Shown here one piece after another: positions 24,301 through 37,299 of a DNA stretch of 64,000 nucleotides (position 1 is the first letter of the stretch; every line of letters starts with the position of its first letter). A program made the position numbers and the translations under genes. The stretch spans positions 364,001 through 428,000 of the forward strand of contig VWND01000004.1 of assembly GCA_009599575.1 (NCBI GenBank). The letters run 5' to 3'. This stretch comes from Blumeriella jaapii. Its lineage: Eukaryota > Ascomycota > Leotiomycetes > Helotiales > Drepanopezizaceae. The notes beneath the pieces were generated by a model. The model was given only the letters and a program-made list of their open reading frames with translations. It ran no database searches and was not told where the DNA came from.

Positions 24301-24899
24301 TAAAAAAAATAGCAATTGGTCCGGTTGAAAAAATCGGCTTAATCGGTTCAGGGCTGCTAATAAAAAACTTTTTTATCTTATGTAAATTGCTTTTAAGATT
24401 TCGCATAAATATAAAAAGTTTATTAGTTTCAAAGTTTAAATAAGCCTTTTTAATCGTCGTAAAAATGTTAGCAGAAATATATAAAACTTCTATTGCGCTG
24501 TTTCGTTTGTTTGCATTTTTTTAATACATACGACTAAATATTTTAAACTTTTTTCGCTGATTAAAATCGACGAACAACTGCTCGTTAAAATAAGAAATAA
24601 TAGGCATATCGAATAGCCATTTTATTTTATTTTTTTCTTAGCTATACGCTTGTTTTAAATCGTAATGCTATAGAAATTTGCGACTAATAAAAACGTCGGT
24701 AAAGCCCAGGTTTGTAATCAAAAAAGAAAAATTTACACGACGTCGGTTAATCGTAAAAAAAAAAAAATAGCAAAAAAAATAAGCTTTTTCGGCTCGCTAT
24801 TATAACCGGTGGATATAATAAACTTATACAGCCGAATAAAACTTATTCCGAAACGTTAAAAAAATTAATACGTTAAAAAAGTTTTAATCGCACCGAAAA

Positions 24900-26600
24900 T
24901 ATTAACTCCGTTATCGATATATACAAATATTTTAATATATAATTTATTACGTATTAGTTTTATAAAAACTAAAAACTATCGCTTTTTTATTAAAAAGCGC
25001 TGGTCAAACTTCAAATTCTTTTATAAATCGAATCTTTTGCTATAATAAAAGTTTTTGCCACGGCTTAAAAGTTTTTTAACAAATCGTTTTGCTTTTCGTC
25101 GATAGCTATTTCGGCGATTTTGCGACTGAATTTAGCGTCGGAGCAAACGTTTACGAAATGGCCGGGCTTGCCGCAGTTATAACAAGCGTTAAAAAAACGC
25201 GCAGCCAAACGAAAAAAACCGGAAATAGCAGAAATAACAGTTATACGCTCGTAAAAATCTTTATTAAAAAAAAAAAAAAACCGTGCGAACAAAAAGAGTT
25301 GGAAAAGTAGAACGCTATAAAACCTTAAAAATACCGGAAGTACGCCTAAAGTTTTAATTAGCAAAAGCTATAGCAAAAAAAAATAGCTTATGCGACGGAC
25401 AAAAGCTATTTTTTTAGCTCGGATATTACGTAACTTTTTATTCGCAACGGCTAAAAATTCGTTCAAAGCAGTATAATCACTATTTATTTTGTATTTTTCT
25501 ATTCGGAAATCGTATTTAAAAATAAAAATAATTTTTTCGCATATATTTTCAAACCAACGGTTTTTAGCAATTTTATTAATAACTGCGTAACGAATAAATA
25601 AAAAACGAAAATTATTATAAATTTGACCATTATTTATATAAAGCTTATTATATTGCAACTTAGCAAACTAAACGCGGTTATAATTAAAAAAGCGCTGATT
25701 AAAAATGCGAAAAACGTTTCGGGCCGATTGGGCTTAGTTATAAAACTCGAAATTTAAATGCTTTAAAATAATAATTTTTGCTTTTCCGGTAATGCATTTG
25801 AAATATGCTTTGGCTTAGTTTATATCTTATATAAAATTCTTTAAGTATTTTTTAATAAACAATTTTATATTTATTTTTTATACGTTATATTTAATCTTTT
25901 TTTAATAATCGCTAAAAGCGTAGCGAAAGTATTTGATTTTGAATAATTCGATTCGAAAAATGGCTAAATCGAAAACAAAAAAGTAATATTCGGAAATTAA
26001 TTAAAAATCCGCCGTAAAAGCGCGCGAAACTCGAAATAAAAAAAAAGCGTCGCGAGCGATAGCGGAAGCTGAAAAGCGAGCGGCGGCGATAGCTTAAGCG
26101 ATTATCTAAGCGATTTAAAGCTGCTGGGCCGCAGTAAATCCTTCAGCGTTAGCAAATATGCTAGGCAGTCGTAAAAGTATTCGTCGGTTTAAAAGTATTA
26201 AAATGTCAGCGTTGTATAATTCGATCTTAGGTTCGATAATAAAACGAAGAAATTCAGCAGCAGATAACTATGATTCGGTAAAAAAGTCGTGGAATAAAAA
26301 CTCGCTGCCAGAATCGTCGAAAAAGCTTGAAACGAATGAAAATTCGGAAGCGCCAAAAGCAAAAAATAAAAATGCTAACTCGAAGCCAAATCGTACGGAT
26401 TGCGTTCGTTCTCGGATGCTACGTCGACTTATAAAAAAAGCATAAAATGTTATAATATTAAAAAAAAGCGATTCGAATTGCAAAAGCAAATCGAATTAAT
26501 AAAAAAAAAAAACTCCAGCTTTTTTTAAAAACAAAATCAGTAAAAAAAAATTCTGATCAAAGCATCGATAAATAAACGTCGGTACGGACGGCCTGAAAAG
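24900..26600 (-). pseudogene. B1 gag with CCHC zinc knuckle, degraded
   Basis: The minus-strand stretch 25,364-25,065 contains CYNCGKPGHFVNVC, a complete CX2CX4HX4C zinc knuckle (nucleocapsid). To its right the minus strand is Ala-rich (AIAAARFSASAIARDA near 26,030-26,090) and acidic (near 26,268-26,489), as in Gag N-termini. The plus-strand open frame at 26,158-26,445 is the mirror of this region. Confidence 0.75.
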
Positions 26601-26679
26601 AATTCGAGTTGCAAAAGCAGATCGAGTTTTTAACCGTAAATACAAAGCTTTTCAGCGAAAGTTGTTTGGTTTTTTTTTA

Positions 26680-26943
26680 TATTATAGCTAGCTTAAGAAT
26701 AATCAGAAAAATAATATAAACCAAAAAGTACGCATATAAATTAAAAAAAAAACACCGAGCTAGAATGCTCGGAGTCGCGAACTTTATATACAATAGGCTG
26801 CGCTTATGGGTCACGTGACTTAGCGCGAGGCCTAGTGGCCGAGGTGGTCCGTGCCCAAACCTTATTCCAACACCACCGGCAATCATACCATTGGCAACCA
26901 TACCACTGGCGACCATACCACTAGCCAGAGGAGGATCGTAACA
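26680..26943 (-). repeat. B1 5' LTR (right)
   Basis: 264 bp, starts TATTATAGCTAG (mutated TGTCACAG), ends CGTAACA. The inner (left) 80 bp are strongly mutated; the outer 140 bp are almost intact. Confidence 0.92.
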
Positions 26944-29900
26944 AAAACCTAACGCTTTTATATATTTAAATATCGTTAATTAAAAAAAAGTCGGAATCCG
27001 AAAGCGTTTTATGCAAGTTTTATGCCTGTTTGATTTCCGAAGCAATATTTTATTATAGCAAAATATTCGATGTTTTTTTAAGTTTTTATATTATTTAGTT
27101 ATTAAAGTTTATAATAAGCAAATTATTAGATTTTTAAAATCGATCGAGCCAATTGTTTTTTAATTCGGTTCGCGCGCTTTTAATATCTTTTTTAATTAAT
27201 TTATAAGTATAAGCAACGATAAAATATAGCAAGTCCTTTTTTTCGTTTATAAGCAGCAGTTCGTCCAGGGTTTATTTTAGAGCCAGTTTTTTTTAAAAAT
27301 GGTTTTGCTAATTGCACGGGACTTTAAGCATAATTTGGTTTTCGTAACGATGCGTCGGCGGGGTTTTTCGAGCCAGTTTTATATATAATTTCGAAATCGA
27401 TAATTAATAAAATTATTATTTATTTGATCTAACGTTTGATTAAAATTCGAATAATTATAAAATATTTAAAATTGTTATGGTCCGATATTATTATAATTTT
27501 ATGCCGAGCGCTTTCGAAATAATATTTTTAATATTTAATCGATTTAATAATTAATAAAAGTTTTTGATCGAAAGTCGTATAATTTATTTCCGCGGATATA
27601 AATTTTCGGAAATAAAATGCGATTGGATATAAATATAAATCGGATTAGCGCTAGGAAATTATTTCGGCGAATACAATTGTAAAAGCGTTATATTCGAAAA
27701 AAATTTTCAGTTCAAAATTGAAATATATTAATAGTAAGGTTTTAATAAACGCGTTTTGCAAACTTCGGAATAATATTATCGCTTTTTTTATTTATAAAAA
27801 CGATTTTTTGTTTTTTAAAAGTTTGGTTATTTCCGTGGCGATAAAGCTGTATTAATAAATAAATCTGCGATAAAAATTACAAAACTTAAAAAAAAAAAAA
27901 GGTTTTTCGTATAATATTTAAAATTGGCTATTTCGCGATCGTTGCAACTTTTTTTTTATTTATATTTATTTCAGCTGAAAAAACGATAAAGCTTAGAAAT
28001 TCGATGTTATCGGTGTCGAATTCGCATTTTTTTAAATTTGCAAAACAATTTTGCGTTAAAAAAAGCTTTTAAAATTTTAGTAATATATTAAATATAAAAA
28101 GCTTTATTTTTTAAATAAATCAGAATATCGTTTAAATATACTACGACGAATATATTTATAAAATTTTTAAAAATATTATCGATATATGCTTAAAAGATTG
28201 CTAATGCGTTGTATATTTTAAAAAGCATTATTAAATATTCGAAAAAACCGAATTTAGTTTTAAAAGCCGTTTTTTATTTATGCCCTTTCGCTATTTTAAT
28301 TAAATTAAAATTTTATTTAAAATTTAATTTAATAAATATTTTCGTTTTGCTTAATCGGTTTAAAATTTTTGAAATTAAAAAAATAAAATAGCGGTTAAAA
28401 ACTGTTTATAGCATTTAATTTCCGGTAGTTTACGCAAAAACATAATATATTTTTTTTTTTTTATAATATAAAAAAATGGAGCGGCAGCTTTCGATTTTAA
28501 CGAGCGTATAAATTTTTGGGCTTATATTTGATTTAAATATTTCTTAAGTATTTTTAATTCGTTTTCTGAAAAGTTATATAATAAGCCGTAAAATAATTTA
28601 ATATTTAAACGGAAAACAATTTCGTAATTATAACCGGAACGTTTTAGGCGGAAAAACTTAAGATTTTAATTTGCTAAATATTATATTTTTGAATATAACG
28701 TATTTTTAGAAAAATATTACCGTTTTAATTTTAATATCGTTGTTTTCGTTCGTAATAAAATTAAAAAAATCTTTTGTTAATTTGTAAAACTTGTAATATC
28801 TCGCCGATTTTATTTTTGTATCGTTAAAAAAAAACGTTAAATTTAATATTTTTTTAATCAGACTTAAATAAGTTTTTATTGCAATTATGCTCGGAATTGC
28901 ATAATCGTTGCGAAAAAAAATTTAATAAAAAATTTTAAATTTTTAGTCGATAAAAAAGTTGTATTTTTTTAGTTAAAAACGTTTAAAAATAAAATTTGCC
29001 GAATAAATTTTTATTTTTTTAAAAGGTTGGATAAATGGTTTTTTTATTACGTAGCAATAAATAAATATAAAAATAATACCGTTTATGCAAGCCGGTGTAA
29101 ACTCGCGTATTTATGCGTTTCGAACGGAAAAGCAAAAGCTGTATTAAATAATATAATTAATTAAAAAAAGAATTATATTATTAATAAAATTCTTAATGGC
29201 TTCGCAATCCACGATAGCGGTAAAAGTCTTTTTAATACCGTTTTTGTTTATAACAAATACATTTATCGAATAAAAATTAAAATTAATATTTGTAATATTA
29301 AATAAATCGTTCGAATAAAATATATTATAATTATTAAATAATAATATAAATGGGTTTTCGGTAATTTTAGGCTTTTAATTATTTAGCTTTTTTAAAAAAT
29401 ATTGTTTTTAACGAAGTTTTTTGCCCGGGCTTTTCGTCGCTTTTAACGACGAGTAAAATTCTCGTTTTTTAAGCATTCCGACGCTATATAATTTGGATTT
29501 TCGCAAATAAAGCAAAAGTTAATCGCTTGTAATTTTTTTTTTTTTTTTCGGCGTTTATATTTAAATAGCGAATGCGTTTTTTTTTGTTATCGAAAATAAT
29601 AGCTAATAATTGTCGTAACGAATATAAGCTTTTATTAATTGTATTTATAGCTTTGGTAAATCCGCTATCGTTGCTTTTTATATTGCTTTTTTCGAAATCG
29701 AAATGTATTTTCTTTTTTTTTTTTCGAAAACAAGCTCGATTCGCTTCGGAAATACTTTTCCGTTCGCAAAACGCATTTTTTTATTTAAGCGTAAATCGTT
29801 GGCAATACGCTTTTGGTTAAATTATACACTTTTTTAAAAATCGGTCGCGTTAATTTTATTCGGAAGCGTAACAAAACCGCTTATTTTTCGTATCGCTATA

Positions 29901-30388
29901 AAATCTTTTAAAATATTATTTCGAAGTAATTCGTAAAATCGGTAATTAATTAATTAAAAAATATTTAATACCGATTTATTTTTTTATTTGCTTTTACAAA
30001 ATTTTCGGTTTTTAACGTATTTTTAATATAATTAAGCTTTTAAAAAAATCCAAATTAAAAACTTATCGATATTCGTAAGGTTTTTAAAATAAATACGAAC
30101 GTATGCGATGCGTTTTTTAATAGCATCCGACAAATAGTTTCTGGCGGTTAATGCTTATAAATCGGAGCGGAAAATCCTTTTTTTAGCGAAATAATCTTTT
30201 ATTTCGAATAGTTAATATCGAATATCGTTTTTAAAAAAATTAAAAATTGCGAATACTTTAAATTTCGGAAAGTTTTTAAATCGCTGAAAATTGTAATTTA
30301 CGAAAAAAAAAATCGCGAGTTTTATTTTTAAAATAAATAATTCGCTTTTAAAATTTTGTAAAAATTCGAAACGAAAAAGCAGTATTAA
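26944..30388 (-). mobile_element. Element C2, RT to Gag segment, degraded
   Basis: Resumes C2 after B1. Minus-strand RT signatures: AAAPFFYI and VNYRKLNAI near 28,410-28,480, FGFFEYLIM near 28,240 and the active site YLND at 28,127-28,138 (first Asp changed to Asn). A Gag zinc knuckle FICENPNYIASEC lies near 29,470-29,515, His replaced by Tyr. From about 28,203 to 30,388 it aligns with C1. It ends at the E2 insertion (target ATTAA, 30,384-30,388). Confidence 0.85.
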
Positions 30389-30801
30389 TATCAGGAACCA
30401 ACATCACGTGTATAAATCAGATGATCCGCCAAAACCCTCTGCCTCCTACCAACCCTCGAATAGCATTCTTTGCGGATAGGCCGTAGGGGCCGGATAGTAC
30501 TATAAAAGCTGAAAATGACATTTAAGTAAAACATTTTATAGGAATGATTATTAAAAAACCAGTTATTAAAATTATATTAAAAAGAATAAAAAAAGGTCGG
30601 AATAAAGGCTGGAAAGCATATTAAATAAAATTCGCCTGGTTTCCTGAGAAATACTTTTTTCGAAGGCTCCACCCCTCCTTTTGTACTTATATACGCCTTT
30701 TACTAGAAATATAAAAAGTAAAAATCAGTCTGATTATCAACCCAATTTTATTTAAATTTTATTATTTAAACTAATGTTTTCCTGCTTTTTCAATTTTTAT
30801 A
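30389..30801 (+). repeat. E2 5' LTR
   Basis: 413 bp from TATCAGGAACC (TGTCAGG in E3) to TTTTTATA (CCTTACA in the right copy). The outer 120 bp are well preserved; the inner end is strongly mutated. Confidence 0.92.
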
Positions 30802-32092
30802 TTTTGATTTTTTTATTTACCGAAACGGCAATTCGATATTATTAAAACAACTTTCTATTATATTATTACATTTATATCGTTATTATCGATATTATAGCTT
30901 TTCGCATTCGCAGAAAACAAACATTTCCAGCTATTTAAAAAAACTTAACATTTTCGGCTGTTTAAAAAAACTTCGTATTATCGTTTTTTCTAACGTTATT
31001 AATTTTATTAAAAATCGAAAATACTTTATTATTAAAGCGCGACGACTTTTTAATTTTTTTTATCGAAAAAATTATTAAAAAGATTACGTTTAAAGCGATT
31101 CGGAAAAACTTTTTATCGAAATTTTAATTTATTTGGCTAACGAACGAATCCGCGCCGAACAAAAAGAAAACGATAAACGTAAAAAAGTAAAAAAAATACG
31201 AATTAAAATAAAACAGAAAAAAACTAAAAAAAAAGTTTATAAAACAATCAAAAAATTCGAAAAAACCAAAAAACGCCGAAACGAATTTCGAAAAAAAATT
31301 AAACAATTTCAACGAAAACTTAACGTTTTCGAAAATATCGAAAAAAAGATTTTTATATTTTTTAATACCGCTTTAGCTAAAAAAAAACAGAAAATAACCT
31401 AAATTAGCGATTATTATAAAATATCTTCGAAGCATTACGATAATAATATTTATTAAAAACGATCTAATATCTTTTTTAAATATATTATACCTTTTGTAAA
31501 AAACACAGCGAATTCGAGCCGAAAAGCATTAAAAATAAAAGACTTTCCAATATATCGAAAAAAAAATATTAAAAAAGCTTAATTTTTTATTCGGCGTATA
31601 AAACGAAGTTTCCGCCAGAATAAAAAAGTAATATTTTATATTAATTAAAAGAAAATTAACGCTTGTATTTTAGTTTTCGACGATAAAATAAAAAAAAAAT
31701 AAATCGGATACGAACGACGTTTTACGAATATTCGAATTATATAAAACGATTTTAAAAAATAAATATTAGATTTTTTAATAAATGCGAAAAATCGAAAAAT
31801 CGCGGCTTCGAATTTATACGATAAAGCGAAACAAAAAAAGCATAAATTAATTAACGATTTCGTTGCTTATTTAAATAACTTCGAACAGCAATTGCAAATA
31901 ATAAACGATGCGATTAAAAAAAAAATGCTTTTCGCAAAACTCCGATTTATTTTTCGAAAAAAATTATTAAACGAAACAATATTACAGCTATAAATTCGTA
32001 CGAAAAATTAATATTAATCGTTCGTCGTATCGAAAATATTAATAAAATTATTAGCAACGAAACGAAAAAATAATAAACGACAAAACGAACGC

Positions 32093-32123
<31 letters not shown>

Positions 32124-32872
32124 ATATTTACGATTAAAGCTTAAAAACTAAAATAAATATATACCGTTTTCGATTCGAAAATACGTTATAAAAAAAAAAA
32201 CGAAAGCGAAAAAAAAAAAAAAAAAAAAAAAGCGAAAAAACGATAATTTTAACAAAATCTTTTAAAATTTTAAAATTTTTAACGATTTTTTTTATTTTTC
32301 GAAATATAATCGCTGCTAAAAAAAAAAGCATCGTATAGCTAATTATTTAAAAATCGAATATTATAAATGCAATAAAAAAAAATATATAACCTTAAACTGT
32401 TTCGAAGCTAACAAATTTAAAAATTCGGAAAAAGCTTCCGCTCGATTTTAATTTCGTCGCTATTAATAAAATCGAACGAAAAAAAAAAACAGAAAATAAT
32501 AATTTCAGTCGAAATTAAAAAAGCCAAAAGCGAAACTCGTATAAAACGAGCTTTTATCGATTGCGGCGCGAAAAAAAACTGCGTAATTTAAAAATTATTA
32601 ATTAAATATAAATAAAAACCAATTCAAAAACGTATTAATTTATTTACGATAAAAAAAAAAAAAAAATTATTTACGGCACGTATACGCAATTTATTCGCGC
32701 TATTAATAATTATAAAACAACTAAAAAAATACAAAGCGATTTCGTAGCTTACGATATAAATATTCTAAAAGTTTTATTTATTTTAGGATTTTTTTGGTTG
32801 CGAAATATCGATCCCGTTATAAGCTTTCGAATTAAATCGTGGCGATATTTAATCGAACGCTTACAGCTTAAT
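30802..32872 (+). pseudogene. E2 gag, degraded, interrupted by B2
   Basis: A Lys/Glu-rich stretch at 31,133-31,402 looks like a coiled coil. A zinc-knuckle remnant near 32,357-32,400 reads YYKCNKKKYITLNC, with Tyr where Cys and His are expected. The last bases, TTAAT (32,868-32,872), are the target duplication of B2. Confidence 0.75.
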
Positions 32873-33141
32873 TGTCACAGCTAGCTTGAGGGTGATCGGG
32901 ATGATGTGGACCAAAAGGTACGCATGTAAATTAAAAGAAAGACACCGAGCTAGAATGCTCGGGGTCGCGAACTTTATGTACAGTGGGTTGCGCTTATGGG
33001 TCACGTGACTTAGCGCGAGGCCTAGTGGCCGAGGTGGTCCGTGCCCAAACCTTAATCCGACACCACCAGCAATCATACCACTGGCAGCCATACCACTGGC
33101 AGCCGTACCATTGGCAACTACCACTGGCCAGGATCGTAATA
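32873..33141 (-). repeat. B2 3' LTR (left)
   Basis: 269 bp, TGTCACAG to CGTAATA (CGTAACA in the right copy). It contains the CCGAGC/GCTCGG hairpin and TCACGTGAC. It has direct short repeats around CATACCACTGGCAGC. It is almost unmutated. Confidence 0.92.
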
Positions 33142-36100
33142 CTACCCCCCCCTTCCGAAAAACTGCGTTTTCGCAGTTGCAGTCATGGGTCTATCGTTTT
33201 TCAACTTAGTGTAATCTTCCCTGCTTTCGTTGTAAACTTGTAATTATGCGGGGAGCGCTCGTAAAGGGTTTTTGGCGGCGGGATGTAATCGGTGGAATGC
33301 TTGAAAGATATGGAGGGCCGTTATAGCGTTAAAACAAGGATACTATTCGAAGTTTTTATCAGCGCTTTTTTAATTGATTTGGTATTGCAATACTTTTTTG
33401 TGCAATTTCGAATTTATTATTTTTTCGATTTTCTATTCCGTTTGTTTGGAAAGTAATTGAATAGGAGTTGGTTCGGGGCGGCGTTGGCCAGGTAAAAGGT
33501 TACTAATATGCTTTCGAAGCGAATATAAATGGAAGATTGGATAAATTAACCAGTTTGCGGGAAGGTCAAGTTTTCAACTTTTTTTTATTTTATCGACGAT
33601 TTTAACTAGGCCGTATTATTTGTTCGAAAGCTTTCGGAAAAGTCGGTCGAACTTTTAATTTTTGATATTTACTAATACTTCGTCGCTTATATTCTAATCC
33701 ATCGGTCGTTTATGCAAATTGGCGAAGCGCTTTATTTTAGCTTATTATTGCGTAATAAACGATTGCGCGTATTTTATAATCTTTTTAACTCGGAAGGCCA
33801 AATGCAAAGCTTCGTCGCGGTTAAGCTTTTCGGTGGCCGAGCGAAGGGAACGGAGGTTGTTTATATTTCAGAATATGCGAGCTTCGTATTTATTTAAAAT
33901 TTGAAAAAAAAAAACGTTGCCGAAAGATTTATGCGGCAAAGTCAGTTGTGCAATATTTATCAAAAGTAAAAGGCGTTTTTAATTGTTTTGGTAATAAAAG
34001 CAAAAAGGGCGGAAGCGTTGCTTAATATATTAATTTATTATTTCGGTCTGCCTATCGATATTAAGATTGTACGCAGTAATCAATTTAATTTTGGTTTTTA
34101 ATATACGGCAGAGTTTTTGCCAAAAAACCGAAACAAACTAAGCTTTTCGATCCGAAACAATTGAATCCGGCATGCCGAAATGGCGCATCCAATAGATTAA
34201 AAACAAAGCTGCCAGTTTTTTCGCTATGATAGTCTTATGGCAAGGGATTGACAAAAACTTTTTGGATAGGCGATTTATTATTACGAAAGCGAAGTCGTAA
34301 CCATTTTCGTTTAATAAAAGCTTCGTAAAGTTTATCGTTAAATATTAATAAGGTTTGCTGGATATAAGTAAAAGTTTCAGAAAGCCCGGGATTTTGTCGC
34401 GCCTAGTTTTTATTCGTATGCAACGATAATTCGAAACGTATTGCTGTATATCTGCTTTTATAGCCTTTTAATAGTATTTGCGACCGATTAAAAGCTTTAT
34501 TTTTTTTATTTTAGTATATGCTACGCAAAGCTGTTCGTAGATATGTCGAATCAGAAAAGTTCGCAGTTCGGAAGGTTCCAAAGGTATTACTAATCTGCTT
34601 TGGAAAAACAATTTGTTTTATCGCAATTAATAATTAAGGTTATGATTACGGGCTTGCGCTCGTTGCGCTTCGAAAAAAGAAGAGTTTTTATTGGCTTGCA
34701 GCAAATCGTTTATAATTGTATAACCATGTATATCGTACGCGATTACGGAAGTTGGATCTGCGGGTTTTTTTGTAAGCATTTTATCTTTTTCGTTTTCACT
34801 ATCTTTTTCGTTTTCGGAGGGAATGCTATCGTTGTCGCGTTTTTCGGACGCTATTTTTATAGGCGCCAGCGTGGCTATGCTTTTAGCAGCCATTTTCTTT
34901 AAGATTTAAAAATCCAACTTATCGTTTAAAAGCATCTGCTGCTTTCGAGCTGCTCGCTGTCGCGCTTTTAATAAAAAGATATTTTGGTTTCTGCGAAAAA
35001 AAGTATTAGCGAGCGTATTAATAATTTCCGACCGATATATAATTGTAAAATAAAAATCGGCGAAAAACTCGGCCTATCGGATTTATCGAGCCGAAAAATC
35101 TTTGGTTGTTATAAAATATTTTAAAACGCGGTGATCGATATATATATATACGTTTTTTTAAGCGTTTAACAGCTCCGGTTTGTAATTTTTAAAAAAGCGA
35201 AAAATGGCGAAAAGCTTTTTGTCGTAGATCGGATAGTTAAATTCGGCGTCGATTATAATCTTGGAAAAAAAACCGACCGGATAATAAAAGTTATTTTTTT
35301 GCAATTGCGATAATACGTCAATTATTATTTTATTAAAAAAATCGGTTTCCAGGCGCGTTTGCTTATAAAAGTCGTAATGGCATAGAATAGAAGCGCTTAG
35401 CAGGGCTTTACGCAGTGCTTCCTATGCGTTTTTCTGCTTTTTTTCGAATACGAAAGAAACGTTTTTGCTTGTGAAAGTAGTGAAAGGGCGGCAAATGCGA
35501 TTATAGCCGGCTATAAAACGTTTGTAAAAATTGCAAAAGCTTAAAAAGCTTTGCACGCCTCGTATATTCGCTGCATATTGTCAGTTTTTAATAATAGCGA
35601 TTTTTTTTTTCGGATTTATTTTAATATTTTAGATATTAATAACGAAATCTAAAAATTTGGTTTTCGTAATATTAAACTCGTATTTTTTTAATATTAGTTT
35701 CCAGGCCGTGTTTTTTTAAGATCGATAAAATCTTTTTAACGTAGATTTTATATTTCAAATTATTCGCGGAATAAATAAAAATATCGTTAAAATACGCCGA
35801 GCAAAAATCATTTAAATACTTTATAAAAATATTATTAATAAAGCGTTGAAATATAACGGGCCTATTAGTAAGGCCGAACGGAAAAACTTTATATTTGTAT
35901 ATGCCGTATCGGATACGAAAACTAGTTAGTTTTTTAAACTTTTCGGATATTCGAATTCGATTAAATACTTGTTAAATATTAATTTTCGTAAATACTTTGG
36001 CTTTAATAATTCGCGCTAGTATTTCGTCGATTAAAAGCAAAAAATAAAGATTTTTTTTCGTAAAATCGTTAAGTTTGCGGTAATCGATATATAAGCGCAT

Positions 36101-36750
36101 AAAGCCGTTTGATTTTTTAATAAATAAAATCGGAGCGGCGAAAAAAATATTAGAAAGTTTAATAAAGCTTTTATGCAAATTGTCGAAAATATAGCTTTTG
36201 ACTTTTGTAAGCTGTTTATTCGTAAAGCGTTTAAATGGTTTTATAAAAAGCGTATTTTCCGTGGCAAAGTGTATTTTGTGATTTATACTAAAGCGGCGGA
36301 AAGCGAGCTTGTCGCTTTTTTGCTTATAGAATAGTTTTTCGAACTCCGAGTATTAAATTGAAAAAAGCTTTTTTACAAAAACTACGTTATCGTTATATTT
36401 GATTTGCAAAGCGTCGGGGACGAGAATGCTTTTTATTGCCGCGAGCTGTATGACTTTTTCAGATTCGGCGATTTTCGCACGGCGAGAACGTTTTTTGTTT
36501 ATATCGTATACAGAAGTAATAAACGTGCAGTCGCTGGATGGTAGTAACCCTTTTTTTTTTGCGGCCCGCATTCGCTTTTCGTAGCGTGTTTGTAAAACGC
36601 TGAATGCAAAGGCGGAAATACAGCTGATATTACAATTGGAAGTAAAAGGGATAATTAGCACGGTTAGAAGAACCGGCTTGGTCGGTTCAGAGCTGCTAGT
36701 AAAAAACTTTTCCATTTTATGCAAATTGCTTTTGAGGTTTCGTATAAACG
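33142..36750 (-). pseudogene. B2 pol (protease region, RT, RNase H, integrase, chromodomain), degraded
   Basis: The minus-strand stretch 36,178-35,972 reads the RT fingers: AAPILFIKKSNGFMRLYIDYRKLN in part, then LIDEILARI and FTKINI. Integrase core FGMPDSIVSDR lies near 34,165-34,195. The C-terminus near 33,300-33,450 reads KIEKIINSKLHKKVLQYQ, the start of a chromodomain. The stretch 36,724-36,353 lies before RT, where protease is expected, but shows no clear active site. Confidence 0.82.
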
Positions 36751-37299
36751 TGGAGAATCTATCAGCTCCAAAGCCTAAATAAGCTTTTTTGATCGTCGTA
36801 AAAATGCTGGCAGAGGTATATAAGACTTTTATTGCGCTGTTTCGTTTGTCTATATCTTTTTAATATATGCGACTAAGCATTTTAGGCTTTGTTCGCTAAT
36901 TAAAATCGACGAACAACTGCTCGTTGAAATAAAAAATGATAGGTATATCGAATGGCTATTTTATTTTGTTTTTTCTTTGGTTATACGCTTGCTTTAAGTC
37001 GTAGTGCTATAGAAATTTGCGACTAATAAAAACGTCGGTAAAGCCTAGGTTTATAACCAAAAAAGGAAAATTTATACGACGTCGGTTAATCGTAAAAAAA
37101 AAAAAAATTAACAAAAGAAATAAGCTTCTCCGGCTCGCTATTATAACCGGTAAGTATAATAGGTTTATGCAGCCGAATAAAACTTACTCCGAAATGTTGA
37201 AAAAATTAATACGCTAAAAAAGTTTTAATCGCATCGAAAATATTAGCTCCGCTATCGATATATACAAATATTTTAATATATGATTTATTGCGTATTAAT

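Larger units (their letters stand above)
20549..26943 (-). mobile_element. Element B1: complete Ty3/gypsy LTR retrotransposon, RIP-degraded
   Basis: A 6,395-bp element with 264-bp LTRs at both ends and a perfect 5-bp target duplication AAAAC (20,544-20,548 and 26,944-26,948). The coding strand is minus, so Gag lies at the right and integrase at the left. B2 (32,873-39,292) is a second copy in the same orientation and is a little less mutated. Gag zinc knuckle, RT, integrase and a C-terminal chromodomain can be traced in one copy or the other; all frames are broken. Confidence 0.93.

Noticed and set aside
26158..26445. Plus-strand 95-codon frame in B1 rich in Ser, Lys and Asn
   Set aside because: It is antisense to the B gag N-terminus, and the matching frame in B2 contains a stop.
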